Source of the DNA: Ascidia mentula
Lineage: Eukaryota > Chordata > Ascidiacea > Phlebobranchia > Ascidiidae
Length of the DNA stretch: 64,000 nt
Reading direction: 5' to 3'
NCBI GenBank assembly: GCA_947561715.1
Contig: OX387203.1
Coordinates: 15,314,001-15,378,000, forward strand
Part shown: piece after piece, positions 11,010-22,910 of the stretch
Position numbering within the stretch: position 1 is the stretch's first letter
Layout: the number at the start of each line of letters is the position of its first letter
Notes under the pieces: generated by a model
Told to the model about the DNA's origin: nothing
Database searches by the model: none
What the model saw: the letters and a program-made list of their open reading frames with translations, nothing else
Translations under genes and position numbers: made by a program

Positions 11010-12435
11010 AGGTGTAGCTTTGTATTGCAAGTACAGTATTCAAACACATATATAGCCTACAAACTGTGTGAAATTTTTAAGTTAGGATGTAACAAGGATG
11101 TAAATTGTTTCTACTTTAGTTCATTGTTTGCAAGTAGTTACACGCTGCCAAGGAGGATCGTAGAAATGCTACACTCTGTGTTACATCACCACGTTCATTA
11201 TGCGTAATTGATAGTGGCGTAACAATGATCTTAATGCGTAACACTTCTTTTCGAATGCAATTGTTGCTTGTTATTGATTCTGTTATTTGCAGCGAGTTGG
11301 TAGGGGAAAATACCAGTTTGCGTCAGTTAAATTGTTTATTTACCCCTTTTAGGAGATAAGTTTGGCATAAATATTAATGTTCTTCTGTTCGCTACAAATT
11401 AAGCTGTTATAAGGAAACGTGACCAGCTAAAAAACAGTTGGTAAGTGGTTGCTAGAGTTTATTGTTGGCTGTGTTGTTGATGGTAGAATGTTTTTAGAAA
11501 TCCGTCGTTACTACCTGTGACGTCAATACACCGGGAAAAGGGAAACGGCGTGTTTCACCAAAAGTAGGCTCCACCCTTTATTTAGCTCTCGCAGGCCAGG
11601 CGTTCAGAGTCTACACTCTGTGCAAAATGTCAATGCATGTTTGCTTTGAGCAAACAGTTCCTCTCCATATTATTCCGCAATAGGCATCAAACATCGCTAT
11701 AACCTACACGTGCCAGTAAAGAATATTATTAAAAGCAGACAAGACATTTGTAAACGTTTTCCGAAAAAGCAGTTATGGCCTATGGGAACAAGGTAGTTGT
11801 CTAGCAAATACTTCTGCAAGGCGACCAGTGTGCTTGGAAATTAATATCATATTGGAAACGAAATCGAATCCCGTGAGAAAACAATTGGCAGCACCTGTGT
11901 ACTTTGAAATTAGATACATCAGACGGCCATAAGGGCCTTAACCAAAAAGGGAGAACATGGTTCCGAACGTCAATCACGTGATCTGGCTTTTTCTGCTCCA
12001 AATATGCCATGTCACGTAGGTACGTAACTGATGTGAAGGTTTGTTTTCCAGTATAAAACATTCCTGTCAAATGTTCTCGTGTAGCGCATGGATGCCTTTC
12101 GTGTACTATTGTGGTTCGCGTACCACTGGTGTAGATGAACCGCGAGAATAACAAAAAGAACTTAAATCAGGAAATGTCCTGATGTTTATTTTTTTCACAA
12201 AATTTCCCTCGATATTTTGTTCCTTTTTAAGCAAATTTGGAACAACACTTAAAACCATCTAACTTACAGACTAAAAACCCTGGAACATACTAAAACTGCT
12301 GGAAGGTTGCTTAAAATCGTCTTAGCAACATATCGTACATCTATGCTTATTAAACCTTATAACATTGGCAGCTAAGCATAAGTAATCGCATGAAGTTGAA
12401 GTGCAAAAAGCTTACCTTCGCACCAATATTTTTTT
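11010..12435. other. no convincing gene; one uncharacterised minus-strand ORF
   Basis: The only ORF above 110 codons is on the minus strand at 11,801-12,154. It has stretches such as HVIDVRNHVLPFWLRPLW but no domain I recognise, and no splice or start context that decides coding status. The rest is AT-rich sequence upstream of the MAEQQ exon and may hold its promoter. Confidence 0.25.
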
Positions 12436-12448
12436 AATCTTCGGCCAT
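12436..12448 (-). pseudogene. third MAE-type first exon, dead copy
   Basis: ATGGCCGAAGAT then TAA on the minus strand, followed by a GAAG/GTAAGC donor near 12,413. The flanking sequence (CTTGCTTTACATTGCAAGC) matches that around the MAEQQ exon at 10,997, so this is a decayed tandem copy of the same first exon. Confidence 0.45.
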
Positions 12449-12469
12449 TCTTGCTTTACATTGCAAGCA

Positions 12470-14360
12470 AAAAAACATTAAAGACATACAACATTAAAAG
12501 TAATACAGACTATATGTAGAAATCGGTCACTACTATATGTTTGTCAAAAGAGTAAACATTTCCAACTACAGATTTGCCGTCACAAAAGAACAGATGGAGA
12601 CGTATTCCAAGCCAGTGACCCGTTGCTAGGCAACAGTAATTTACGGAACAAGGGTCTTAGGGAATTTAACACTAATTCGCGGTAAAAGAAATGCTGAAAG
12701 CTTTGCAGCTTGTTTTTAGCTATTGGGTAAACATTTCATTATAATCACTTCACATTTTAATCAGGTTTTGTTGATTTGGTGGAGTAAAAAAAACACCTTT
12801 TGAACATTAATTACAAACCAGACATTAACGTTTTCATCTTAATGCCAGGTTTTTAATAAAAATATCACATGTCATATGCATGCTTTAGTTTTTCAAGCAC
12901 AAACAAAAATCTTAATAATCTGTGGGTAAAATTCAAGTACAAGAATAACAACGCATACGGACACAACCAGTAATGTTGGCAATATTTGTCAAGCACTCGG
13001 AAAGATCAAACGTCACTCATAAACTGTTCATCAGTTGGTCTGAGTCGCATTTTGAAGTAACGCCAACGAACATAATCTGACAACCTCGCGTAAATCCCAG
13101 GTTTGTTTACGTTTCCACAACCCCTACTGTCACCCCGACACGTGTCAGTGCCATATTTCTGGAATAGAAAAGTAGCAATAGTTTTTAAAAAAATGGGATT
13201 TCTATGTTAGAAAATTTTTCTATACGGTTGCCTGAAGTGTTTATATTACACGTGCGAGCCATAAAAACCGAAAATGTAAGTTTGGTTTAATTGCTGAACA
13301 AACAAAACGAAAAATACACAAGTGCTTAATTATTATTTACCTGCAAATGCAAAAGTTAAAACAGACATCGAACAATCTCAACAACAAACAAATTACAAAA
13401 CGTTGCATACCAAACTACATTAGCCCTGTTTACATGAAATGGTTTGCGAACGAGCTTGCGGCATCGAGCCGTGAAGAACTAACAGACCATAACGAGCGAG
13501 CTTCGGGGCTCAATTTACATGAGCGCGCGAAATTTGGTTCTCACAAAATGAATATGACGGCAACAGATAGTTTATTGGAAGTTAGGGCTCTACCTACTTC
13601 GAAGAACGGCTTTGCTGTTTCTCACAATCGAAGACTTGGACGGCCGTGGCGATTACAGAGGTGAGGTATTGGTTCTGTTCAGAGGCCAGGGTTTAAGTTT
13701 ACTGTAATACTGTGCTTTGTTTTTAATTCATAGTTTAGAATCTTGGTTAAGTTAAATTTAGTTTCCATTTTTTTAGGTCAGGGCAATGGTGGAATGTTAT
13801 AGTTCCCGGTTTTAATGATTCCCAGTGGTTGACCCATTTCAGATTGAGTAAAGAATGTTTAGCGTGTTATAGTGTGAAGAAGTGTGGGATGATATAAAAC
13901 CTGGTAGGGACGATTACAGATAAATTGTATGCCTCAAATAGATTGTTTGTTTGCGAAGGAAATAGTGCGCGTTGTAGCGAACATAGTGTACATTAATATG
14001 AAATTTGTAATATTGTACTGTTTGTATTCGTGACCGGGTTCCCACGTAAAAAGGTCAAAACAAACGTGGTACAATAATAATTACAGACCACGACCGCCCT
14101 GGCTCTAAAACAATAAAGGACTATAAAGTGCCGTAACCTGTTGGTCCGCCCTGACATGCCTAGCGGGCACCGGTGACTTGTGTTCATGCTTTATATGGGC
14201 CACACTGGCTTGCATGATTATTCCATTCTACTTATGGTTTCATTTGGACTGCTGCCGTACGTTTCAGCCATCTTAATAAAATATTGTTTACCTGATTGGT
14301 GTTCGATATAAGGAGTCATTAGAAGAACACGCATCAAACGTAACAAGGTCTAATAGTTCT
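12470..14360. other. no gene recognised
   Basis: Contains a plus-strand ORF at 13,347-13,664 whose middle overlaps sequence resembling a MITE end (CCCTGTTTACATG at about 13,427, also seen near 62,003 and 63,083). I see no domain or splice structure that supports a gene. Confidence 0.3.
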
Positions 14361-14363
14361 GAC

Positions 14364-16691
14364 ATGGACCACATGTCCAATTCAAGCAGCAATTTTGACA
14401 GTTCAATATGTGAAACAGTCACCAGTGCAGAGAGTTCAAACACAAACCATGATTTGGAAGTTCTTCCAAATCTAACCAAGACTGTTCCAAAAATATTTCC
14501 CATTAAACTTTGTGATTTTGGTTTTCATGCCAAAGAACTTATCCGAACTGGCATACTGACTGAAAATGGAAAGCGAGAGGTCACATCGGAATTAATACGA
14601 GTGAAAAAGTATGAAAGGTAGAAGATATTTTTCAAACATGACAATGTTAATAACAGTATATGCCAGTCATCTTATTCTCAGAATTATGGGTAAATCCGTG
14701 ATTTGTCTTCCTAAGTTTGTGGGCAACCATTATGGCAAACTAGAAAATATTTGATTTACAATACATTTGTAGTCCTGTAGATTCTCGCCGCCATTAATTT
14801 GTTTACCGGTGCTGTGAGCTTAGTTACGTAATAATGAATGCCATTGTCTTGGTCAGATGGCGGGATTTTTTTTTTGTTCGTTGTGTTGGTTGTCGTTTGG
14901 CTGTGCTGCATGTGTGTTAATCTGCTGCTTTTGTAGATTCTTTTTGATTAAGGCGGTTAAACATAGTTAATGTTGATTGAATTTGTAAGAAGAAGTTAAT
15001 AAGGCTTGCTTTACGCCACAGTTCGGTGAGTTTTGTTGTTTAGCTGTGTGGCGCTGTTTTGTTAGTAAGTCATGTTGGATTTGTGTTACAGAAAACCGCG
15101 TTATTTTTCGTAATGCGCGTATTTCGACTCTGAAAAAAACTGTACGTGGCACTGGCAGTTTAGCAAGCGCTGCCCGAGTGTGCGTCGTAACAAGTCCTGT
15201 TGTAATTATTGTGTGCCTTGTTTTCAGGTATCCTACCAGACCAACAAAGAGATCAGCAATAACTTCCTTTTTGCAACTTGGAAAGGCAACCCTTGGACTT
15301 AGCGAAGAAGATGCCAAGGTAACACTTGACTTTATATATACTATTTAATATATTTATACATAAATATATAAACTTTTTTTGCTTCGGAAATTTTGGTTGC
15401 GAAAAATAACCCAAAAGATAAACACACAACTTAAACAACAAAGGCGTCTGCAGCATTACACTACCCCTTCTATACGAACTAAAAACAACACAACCGGGAC
15501 AGCTTCAACATCTATTATAAAACGTCGAAAAATTATGCATGTGGATCTGATGAATCAAAAAAGCAAGTTTGCTGTGTTTTGATGTTACAACCAGGGCTGC
15601 CAGATGGTCAAAACACTTGACGGCCAATTTTTTTTTCTCTCACGGCCAAAATTCGGCCAAATCACGTTAAAAGTTTGATGATTTCTATAGAAACAACTAT
15701 ATAGCCGGAAATAAATTCGTAAATTGTATGTTTAAAACACTGTTATCTATATGCTCATCAGTGGTTTCAAAACCGGTAATGTTGCTAAAACATTACGATT
15801 GCAACATAATTCTTTACAAACTCAGTCAAGATTAGTTTATGACGTAACAATTTTTGGGAGACATATTTATGACAACACAATCGTCCACAAATCTATTGAT
15901 AACCTGAAACCAGCAATGCCTTTTGTGGATTTATATAGTACCAAGTGAAATTCGGCCAAATATCTGCCTTACGGCCAAACGATTTTTTCGCGGCCATGCC
16001 GATTTTCAAACGGCCAAATTTCTGGAATTTGGCCGTGAAGACGGCCAAATGGCAACCCTGGTTACAACACTGAACTTTTGAGTTATTGTGTGACAGCTTC
16101 ATATAGATTACTCTTTACAGCAGGGAGCACGTCCCAGTTAAAGAATGGCTGCTTCTAAGGTTTTGTATTACTACACAATGTGATATAAGGAATCAACGCA
16201 AAATTTCGGATATGATGGATCAGATATTTTCAGAGAAGAAACTTTTTCTATTCCAATCCAACTCCAAAAAGTGTTTTAAGAATGGCCGGCTTTGTCTATA
16301 TATACTGATGTAATTATCTCTCCCTAATACATATTTTAGTTCATTTAAATTTTTGTGACAGTTATCAGTATTGTGTACTTTTTATATAAAATTATATATA
16401 TACATATGTGATTCTACTTCAGTACGTAAAAGTACATATATTACGTAAAAGTACATACATTATTTTCGTATGGACTACAGCACTATATTGCTTTTGTTTT
16501 TTTGTTTCCAGTTAGTTAAAGAATTTAAAAGGGTACAGCTCTTTGAAAAGGAGAATTATTTGCAGTCAAGGATCTTTATGAACATTATTAATTACGCCAA
16601 ACAACGGACCAAATCTATGCAGGTGAAGCGGATATTACAGAAACTGCCATTAAACAATGAAGAACAAATGCCATTTGGTGAGGAAATGTAA
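14364..16691 (+). pseudogene. SAM-like partner (TnpA-like) gene, copy 3, interrupted
   Basis: Exon-like pieces in order: 14,364-14,620 (LCDFGFHAKELIRTGILTEN), 15,230-15,318 after a TTTTCAG (TRPTKRSAITSF, LGLSEEDAK then GTAACA donor), 15,387-15,582 (FWLRKITQKINTQLKQQRR) and 16,512-16,691 after TTTCCAG (LVKEFKRVQLFEKENYLQS). The same order occurs at 43,769-45,303 with LGLSATDAK, FWYKKISDRLNAHAKKQRK and LLREFKRIQ. The protein is of unknown function; related proteins in animals are often labelled SAMD3-like. The third exon's expected AG acceptor reads CG (15,385-15,386). A hAT MITE sits at 15,592-16,060, and the C-terminal exon is missing. Confidence 0.6.
15592..16060. mobile_element. hAT-type MITE (469 bp), TSD GTTACAAC
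   Basis: Ends are CAGGGCTGCCAGATGG and, inverted, CAGGGTTGCCATTTGG. It is flanked by perfect 8-bp direct repeats GTTACAAC at 15,584-15,591 and 16,061-16,068, the duplication length of hAT elements. The interior has repeated CGGCCAAAT motifs in both orientations near the ends and no transposase, so it is non-autonomous. Confidence 0.88.
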
Positions 16692-17185
16692 AAATACTGT
16701 TATTATTATATTTGACGTCATAGTACCAACACAGGCATTAATCTGAAAATTTCTTTTCAGATCAACAGATTATTTTTGGTCCATGGGTTTTGTGTAATAT
16801 TCTTAGATCTAACACTAAAAAGCAGCACTGTACTGAGCGCTACCTGCTTGATCTATGTCCACTAAGTTGGCAGCAAATTGGCTGTGACAATAAAAAAGTT
16901 GCATTCAATTTTAAGACATGATTTGTAATTTCTTTCTTTTGACTTTTGTGTGTATTTATTGTGTGGTTCAAAACCAGTGGAATTCAGTCACGTGTTAAAC
17001 GCGCTTGAACCAAATTAAACTTAAGCCACCTGGTAATTGCAATCGTGTGTTTCCATTGATAAAGAAGTCTGTTGACGGAGCTTTCAATTCAGTAGTCTAT
17101 ATCAGCAAGAACACGAAAACAGACTTTAGCTTCAGCAAAGCAGTGACATAGGGAATCCTATTGGTACGCTGCAGAACCCTATTTT

Positions 17186-17402
17186 ATTTGGGTAAAGTAT
17201 GTTTCTACCCAACAATGTTGGGGATCCCCACGAATGTACCCAAGATTTTAAATGAGGTACAAATTAGAATTACCCAAAATAACACGTGGGCGAAAAACCA
17301 TGATACCCAAAAATGGAAATAGGTTATGCAATACCGTTACCCAAGTTGGATTGGGTATCCATTACCTAAAAATATAGTTTGGGAATCCCCACGAATGTAC
17401 CC
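17186..17402. repeat. TTTGGGTA/TACCCAA subterminal-type array
   Basis: At least eight GGGTA or TACCC motifs in both orientations, plus a direct repeat of about 24 bp ending CCCCACGAATGTACCC at 17,217-17,241 and 17,378-17,402. Similar arrays mark both ends of the CACTG element at 42,918-45,616. Here the array follows the copy-3 partner gene, so it is probably the 3' end of a related element, cut by the P-like element that starts at 17,409. Confidence 0.6.
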
Positions 17403-19210
17403 TGTGAGATAGTATACTCTTATGGTAGTCCAACTCCCATTGTGACGTTTTGGGTTCGTTACGCTTGAGCACTTCGGTACGCTGGTTTGTTGTCTGCATA
17501 GAAAATAGGACTTAAATTTGTGTCTTTTTTGGTTGTTTTGAAATAGTGCAGCGAGTTTCATTAATTTTGAAACTACCATACCGAGTGACATTTCCGATCG
17601 ATATATAAAGGTCATGTCCTTGAAGTTGCGATGGGTTACCGATTTGTGTACACTTCTGTGCAGTGGTGTATGATGATATGTTTTGACTATGATGCGATTT
17701 TAAATTTAGTTTGTTTCTTTGAATATGCGTACTGCGCAGTTTCCTCACGTGATAATTTTTTGTTGTAGCGTTTACTATTATTTACAAAATAAATATTATT
17801 AAAATAAACATGCCTGCCACCCACTGTTCTGTTCCCAACTGTAACTGGTCGAAAAGAAAGGCAAAATAGGGAGTAAAAAGAAGTTTGTTTACTATATATA
17901 AACCAGCTTTAGCAAAAAATCGTGAGGAAAGAAAACACAGGGAGGCTTTGACCAACTTTATTCTTTCAATGAGGGATGCTTGTGAAGAGGATAATATACA
18001 TGACATGTTGCACAGAGAAATGTAAGTAGTTAAAGATATGTGGCATCTGCAGCTTTGGGATCTGTGAACGATAAACTTATTGTTATCATGTGTCGCAATT
18101 ACTGCACCTTTATGTTCATCTAACCTGTTGCATCCATATCAGGGCAGCTATTTGTGAAAATCTCATTGGTGACACAGACTTGGACAAAAGTGGAAAGTGC
18201 ACAAAATTAAAACAAGGTGCAAAACCATGCAGAAATTTGCCCAAAAGGTGTCAAGTTTATTCTGCACCACGAAAACAACCAGCTCCGAGAGTGCCACACT
18301 CCTTCAGAAGGCATTCCTCATTGTTGGACGTGGACAAATCTGCAAAGAATTTGTCTGATGTCATGAAAAGTTAGTTCTGTTTAGATTTTTTTTACCAACA
18401 GTAAATGTTTACTAACTTGTATAAATAATTTTTGGAGTTTTAACCTCTTGCAGGTAAATGAAATTGCTACTTCAGACAAAACTGTTATCAATTGGATTTT
18501 CATGAAGGTAATGTGCTTTTGTCCAAGTTGAAGTATGTTGTTTAAACATGTGTAATCTGGAAGGTAATGCAAACTTTATTGCTGTGCAGTAAGAACTATA
18601 TGTTAGTTAACTTGGTTTTACTCTTGCAGAATTACTATAAATGCCACATTGGAAATTGAATCTGTTTTAATTTATGGATGGCCTGTCAAGTTTTTGGATC
18701 TAAACCTGGGTAATATAAAGAATGAAACACTCTTTTCTGTGTTAAGTAAGATATTTTGTATATAAAGGCTCCAACTATGTAGTTGGGAGGACTATCACAG
18801 AGATAAACCTTGACTTAAACTGATTTCAATTTGTGTAACTTAAGTGATGTTAAAATTATAAATTTTAGGTTCAGTTGAAAAGATAAGACTTTGTCAAGGA
18901 ACAACTGGTACAGACATAAGTGAAACTATCCTACATCCATCTTTATACTGGGACACCAAAAACAGAAATGTTACCACTAACATTACATGCCACGCTTGTT
19001 GCTGTACTGTTTGAAAGTCATTTTTATCTACTGCTAATATTTTTTAACAAGTAATTCTAAATTATTATGCTTTTGTTTAGATTGCAATTCCAAAGATTCA
19101 AGCTGTTGCACAGAATACAAAAAGATAAACCAACAGCAATTAACAACACAGAACGTAGGAAATCTTTAGTAATTAAAAGCTCTTCTGGCAAAAGAAAAAC
19201 TTGTTTGTTC

Positions 19211-19245
19211 GACGTTTCGGTTGTTCTACAACAAACCTTCATCAG
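19211..19245 (-). ncRNA. hammerhead ribozyme-like core, left end of Penelope element
   Basis: On the minus strand: CTGATGA, a stem-loop GGTT-T-GTT/GTAG/AAC-AACC, then GAAAC and GTC. These are the conserved hammerhead blocks in correct order. The very short stem III around palindromic ACGT suggests the dimeric form described for Penelope-like elements. Cleavage activity is not shown by sequence alone. Confidence 0.7.
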
Positions 19246-19389
19246 GAAATTTAATAAAAAAAAACGCCCACACGGCGATAAATATTCACGCGCGCATAAA
19301 GCAAAAAAAAGGCGAAAGAAACAACACAAGCTAAGAAGCGGGGAGGGGGGAACAAGACTGCAGAGAGATGAAACATTGGAGGCACGTTG

Positions 19390-19909
19390 TTCGTGGCCAC
19401 TACCGGAGACCGTGGAATGCATTCAACTTAGTCTGGACGCCACCTATTTGTCGTTCAAAGGTGAATTTTATAAGCAAATATTTGGTACAGCCATGGGGTC
19501 TCCGCTTTCAGTTGTGGTCGCCAACATAGTCATGGAATCCGTGGAGCAAAGAGCGTTGTCAACGTTTTTGAGTCCCCCACGCTTGTGGCGACGTTACGTG
19601 GACGATACGTTTGTGGTTGTGCATCGCGACTACGTGGAATCGCTGCTTGAGCACTTCAACTCGATCGAAGCGAGCATTAAGTTCACCATGGAGGTTGAGC
19701 ATGGTGGGATTTTATCGTTTTTAGATGCTGCTGTTCAAAGGGAAAACCGTGGGTCGCTCCGCACGAGTGTTTACCGAAAACCGACGCATTCTGACAGGTA
19801 TCTATCCTTCCGGTCAGCGCACCCTATATCCCACAAGCGGGCTGTAGTGCGTGCACTATACACTAAAGCGGGTTACGGAGGAAAAGGCCCGAGAACAAGA
19901 GGTGGGTAG
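19390..19909 (+). pseudogene. Penelope-like reverse transcriptase, C-terminal part
   Basis: Frame contains FGTAMGSPLSVVVANIVME (fingers/palm lead-in), LWRRYVDDTFVVVH with the catalytic YVDD, HGGILSFLDAAV and TSVYRKPTHSDRYL, all in the order of Penelope-type RTs. N-terminal RT motifs are missing. The coding sense shifts frame near 19,868 and a stop occurs near 19,928 before the endonuclease part. The ORF's first 110 codons are the host transposon flank and inverted end, not RT. Confidence 0.8.
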
Positions 19910-19929
19910 TGTGCGGGATGCTCTTTAAA

Positions 19930-20501
19930 GAAATGGTTACCCAAGCTCCTTCCTGCGCCAAAATCCTGCATCCCTGCCTAAGTGCAACAAAAGTCCCACA
20001 GCGGGTGTGGTTGTTCTCCCATATTTTCCAGGACTTTCAGAGACCTTAAAGAGACTGCTGGAGGACTTTTCCTTCCTGGTGTACGAGCGTCGTGCGGTTA
20101 CACTATGCTCCTTAGTATCGCATCCTAAAGATAGCGCTGGTGGTACGCTAGATGCTAGAGGGGTAATATACCGCATTCCATGTGGAGGGTGTGAGAAGGT
20201 GTACATTGGTAAGACGGGTCGCGCCCTACGAACACGTCTAAAGGAACATCAACGGGATGTTGGCAAACCCAATAAGGTGACAGGGACGGCATTGTCGCAA
20301 CATGTTGCAGCAACAGGACACACGGTTAATTTTGAGGACACAGTAATTCTGGACCGGGAAAAGGACAGGTACAAGAGGATGTTCATCGAGTCTGTTCAAA
20401 TAAACGCACATGGGTTTTCACTTAATGATAAGAGGGAAACCTTCTTTCCACCCGTTTATCGCAATTTGATAAACGGTCTGCACGACATGCCCCCTGATTG
20501 A
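19930..20501 (+). CDS. Penelope-like GIY-YIG endonuclease domain
   Basis: Continuous open frame from about 19,931, with PYFPGLSETLKRLL, GVIYRIPCGGCEKVYIGKTG and RALRTRLKEHQRDV, then LSQHVAATGHTVNF. VIYxIPC...CxxVYIGxTGR..xRLxEH is the GIY-YIG signature with the catalytic Tyr and Arg, and the CxxC of Penelope elements precedes it. The domain nicks target DNA for reverse transcription. It ends with a stop at 20,501 about 190 bp before the right hammerhead motif. Confidence 0.8.
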
Positions 20502-20687
20502 ACGTGATGGTCTTGCGCACCTTGAGGCGCTATACTTTAGACCCCGGTATCGTCCTGTTGGCGCGCATTTTCTATTAATGGTGTTCCCCCCCTCCCCGCT
20601 TCTTAGCTTGTGTTGTTTCTTTCGCCTTTTTTTGCTTTATGCGCGCGTGAATATTTATCGCCGTGTGGGCGTTTTTACTTCATTATT

Positions 20688-20722
20688 CTGATGAAGGTTT
20701 GTTGTATAACAACCGAAACGTC
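20688..20722 (+). ncRNA. hammerhead ribozyme-like core, right end of Penelope element
   Basis: CTGATGA at 20,688-20,694, a stem-loop GGTT-T-GTT/GTAT/AAC-AACC, GAAAC at 20,715-20,719 and GTC at 20,720-20,722. The stem is identical to the left, inverted copy and only the loop differs (GTAT versus GTAG). Confidence 0.7.
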
Positions 20723-22910
20723 GAACAAACAAGTTTTTTCTTTTGCCAGAAGAGCTTTTAATTACAAAATAGTATGTCTGGCAGCGTTAGCAACAAACTA
20801 TTTAAAGCAGGAAATCTTTGTATAAAATCCTTTTTTTCAGTATAGAGGTTAAAGTTTGCCAAGTTGAAATATTTGTCCTATGTTATATTCACAGTTGTTG
20901 ACTTCAGAAGAAACTTCTTGTGAAACCAACAATCAAAGAGATGAAATTTTAGTAGATGCTGGTTTTCACATAGCACTTAAGGTAACAAAAACAAAATCTT
21001 TAGGACAGATTCAATAACTTTCATTTATGAAACATTTTATCTTGTGTTAATATTCAGGAAATATTTTCAAGCAAAAAGGGTAAACTTAATCCATGGCAGC
21101 AACTTTTTATACAACACCAGGTAAAAAAATCTAATGGAAACCGGTAAGTAACAATAAATGTTTTATTTTAAATTATATCCAATATACTTGAATGTTGTCT
21201 CCGGTATCACCCAGATGTTGTTCGTTGGGCCATCGAACTGTACAGTAGATCCCCATCAGCTTATGAACAACTGCGCTGTAGTGGAGTTTTAAGCTTGCCA
21301 TCCCGTAGCACAATTGCTTTGTGCAGGTTCTATTTACTATTTCTATTTACGAAGCACAGAACATGATATTTCCATTCCTTTGGCTTGGTACTACACATAG
21401 TCCACACCTTCACATGTTCTGGCTTTGATATTTTGGCAACTTTTGTGGGAATGCGAGTCCAGGAATGTTGGGATTCTTGCAGTCATCTGTGATGGCCATC
21501 CTGCTAATAAGAAATTCTTTAAATTGATTTGTGCACCTTGTAATTTATATACTGAAGTTTATACTGCCCCTAATCCACATGCAACAAACAAGCCTATTTA
21601 TTTGTGTTCAGATACTTCCCATTTGCTTAAGGTATGTACATAGGGTTTTGATGAATATAAATACACTTCATATAACTCATAACCACTATGTGCGTATAAT
21701 TAAGACTGCCAGAAACTCACTATACGCTTCAAAACCAAGTGGCTCCAAGTACATGCATAAAGGTGGGAAAGACATTTTATGGACTCGTGTTTTGGAATTG
21801 TTCAAATTAGAACAACAAAACTTATTACTGAAGCGGTGCAGATTAAGTCCAGCACATATTCAGTTTGACTGTTTCTCAAAGGTGTGTCAGTTGTTTGATG
21901 TAATTCTTAAAATTGATAATCCGTACCCTGAAATATTGTTTTTCAATGGCAGATGAAAGTAAGCCTGGCAAGAGATTTGTTGAGCTGGAATGTTGGACAA
22001 TGCCTGAAATTGATAAAATCAGCTGAGGGAACAGCGGGATTTGTTTTAATGTTTTACAAGTAAACATAAAACAAATAAATTATTAACACTTGCCTTTATT
22101 GTGTAACTTATATGGAAGTTTTAACCTAGGCCTACTCGTTAGGTGGTTTGAAATTATGAACTGCGGGCAAAACAATTCCATAACAGCCAATAATGACCCA
22201 AGGTTGAATTGGCTTGAAATTGATTTTATTAGCTACCTGTTGGATTGGAAGGTTTGTATCGGATAGTTAATGAAAATAAATCTATTAACATGCTTAACAA
22301 TATATGATGTATATTAGGAAGAAGTTAACCAAAAACACAAAGGAGAAAACAAAAGGATAATAGCTTTACCAACTCTTCAAGGTCTTGTGTTTTCCACCAG
22401 AAATTTGATTGCGTTAACAAAGTTTTTACTTTCAATTGCATCAAAAAAAGTTGCATTAAAAACGTTTAGCCAAGACATACTAGAAGCACTTATAGGAAAT
22501 TTAGTAAGTTTTTGGTTAGTACATAGGTTCATAAGTGTTGTCTAACCTAGTTCAATAATTGTTACAGAGATCCCAAAGCTATCGTTCACAAAATCCTGAT
22601 GTTAGTCAGTCAGCATATGGGATCGGTCACATTACAACAAGAAAAATAATTAAAAAAGTAAAAGGTGGTAATACTACGTATGGAAGAACAAATGCTTGGA
22701 CAACAGTGCGTGATCTAACTTTAGCAAAGAAAGAAGCGTTAAATTACACATTTCTGTTATTTTAAACTTGTATAATTTTTTGTTTGTCAGTTGTTTTTAT
22801 CTGAAAAAAACATATTAACAAGGTTTAAAAAACAACTGTTTCAACAAAACATGTGCAAGTTTGCTGAACTTGGGTTAAACATTTTCACGATGAATTCGAA
22901 GCTTAGTGGG

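Larger units (their letters stand above)
19168..20772 (+). mobile_element. Penelope-like element, 5'-truncated, with inverted ends
   Basis: Ends are inverted copies: AATTAAAAGCTCTTCTGGCA on the left and its complement on the right, each running into a hammerhead ribozyme-like core. The interior codes for a Penelope-type reverse transcriptase and a GIY-YIG endonuclease, the defining pair of Penelope-like elements. It sits in a P-transposase exon: sequence before (frame with RRKSLV) and after belongs to the host transposon. The RT starts only at the middle motifs, so the copy is 5'-truncated. Confidence 0.85.
17809..22765 (+). pseudogene. THAP-domain P-element-like transposase (split by insertion)
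   Basis: P-element transposases cut and paste DNA with an RNase H fold and use GTP. Exon 1 (17,809) opens with MPATHCSVPNCNW, a THAP C-x4-C; a TAG follows at codon 20. Exon 2 (18,143) has AICENLIGD and CTKLKQGAKPCRNLP, the THAP end equivalent to AVPT. After the Penelope insertion come HPDVVRWAIELYSRSPSAYE and LSLPSRSTIALC (about 21,205-21,325), VGILAVICDGHPANKKFFK and IYLCSDTSHLLK (to 21,630), RNSLYASKPSG with LSPAHIQFDCFSK (to 21,880), MKVSLARDLLSW (21,954), DPRLNWLEIDF (22,200), IALPTLQGLVFSTRN (22,360) and the C-terminal exon SQSYRSQNPDVSQSAYGIG (22,568-22,765). Introns have good GT/AG ends. The stop and the insertion make it non-functional. Confidence 0.75.

Noticed and set aside
12470-14360. 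gene at 13,347-13,664
   Set aside because: Only a short ORF overlapping a MITE-like CCCTGTTTACATG end; no support for coding.
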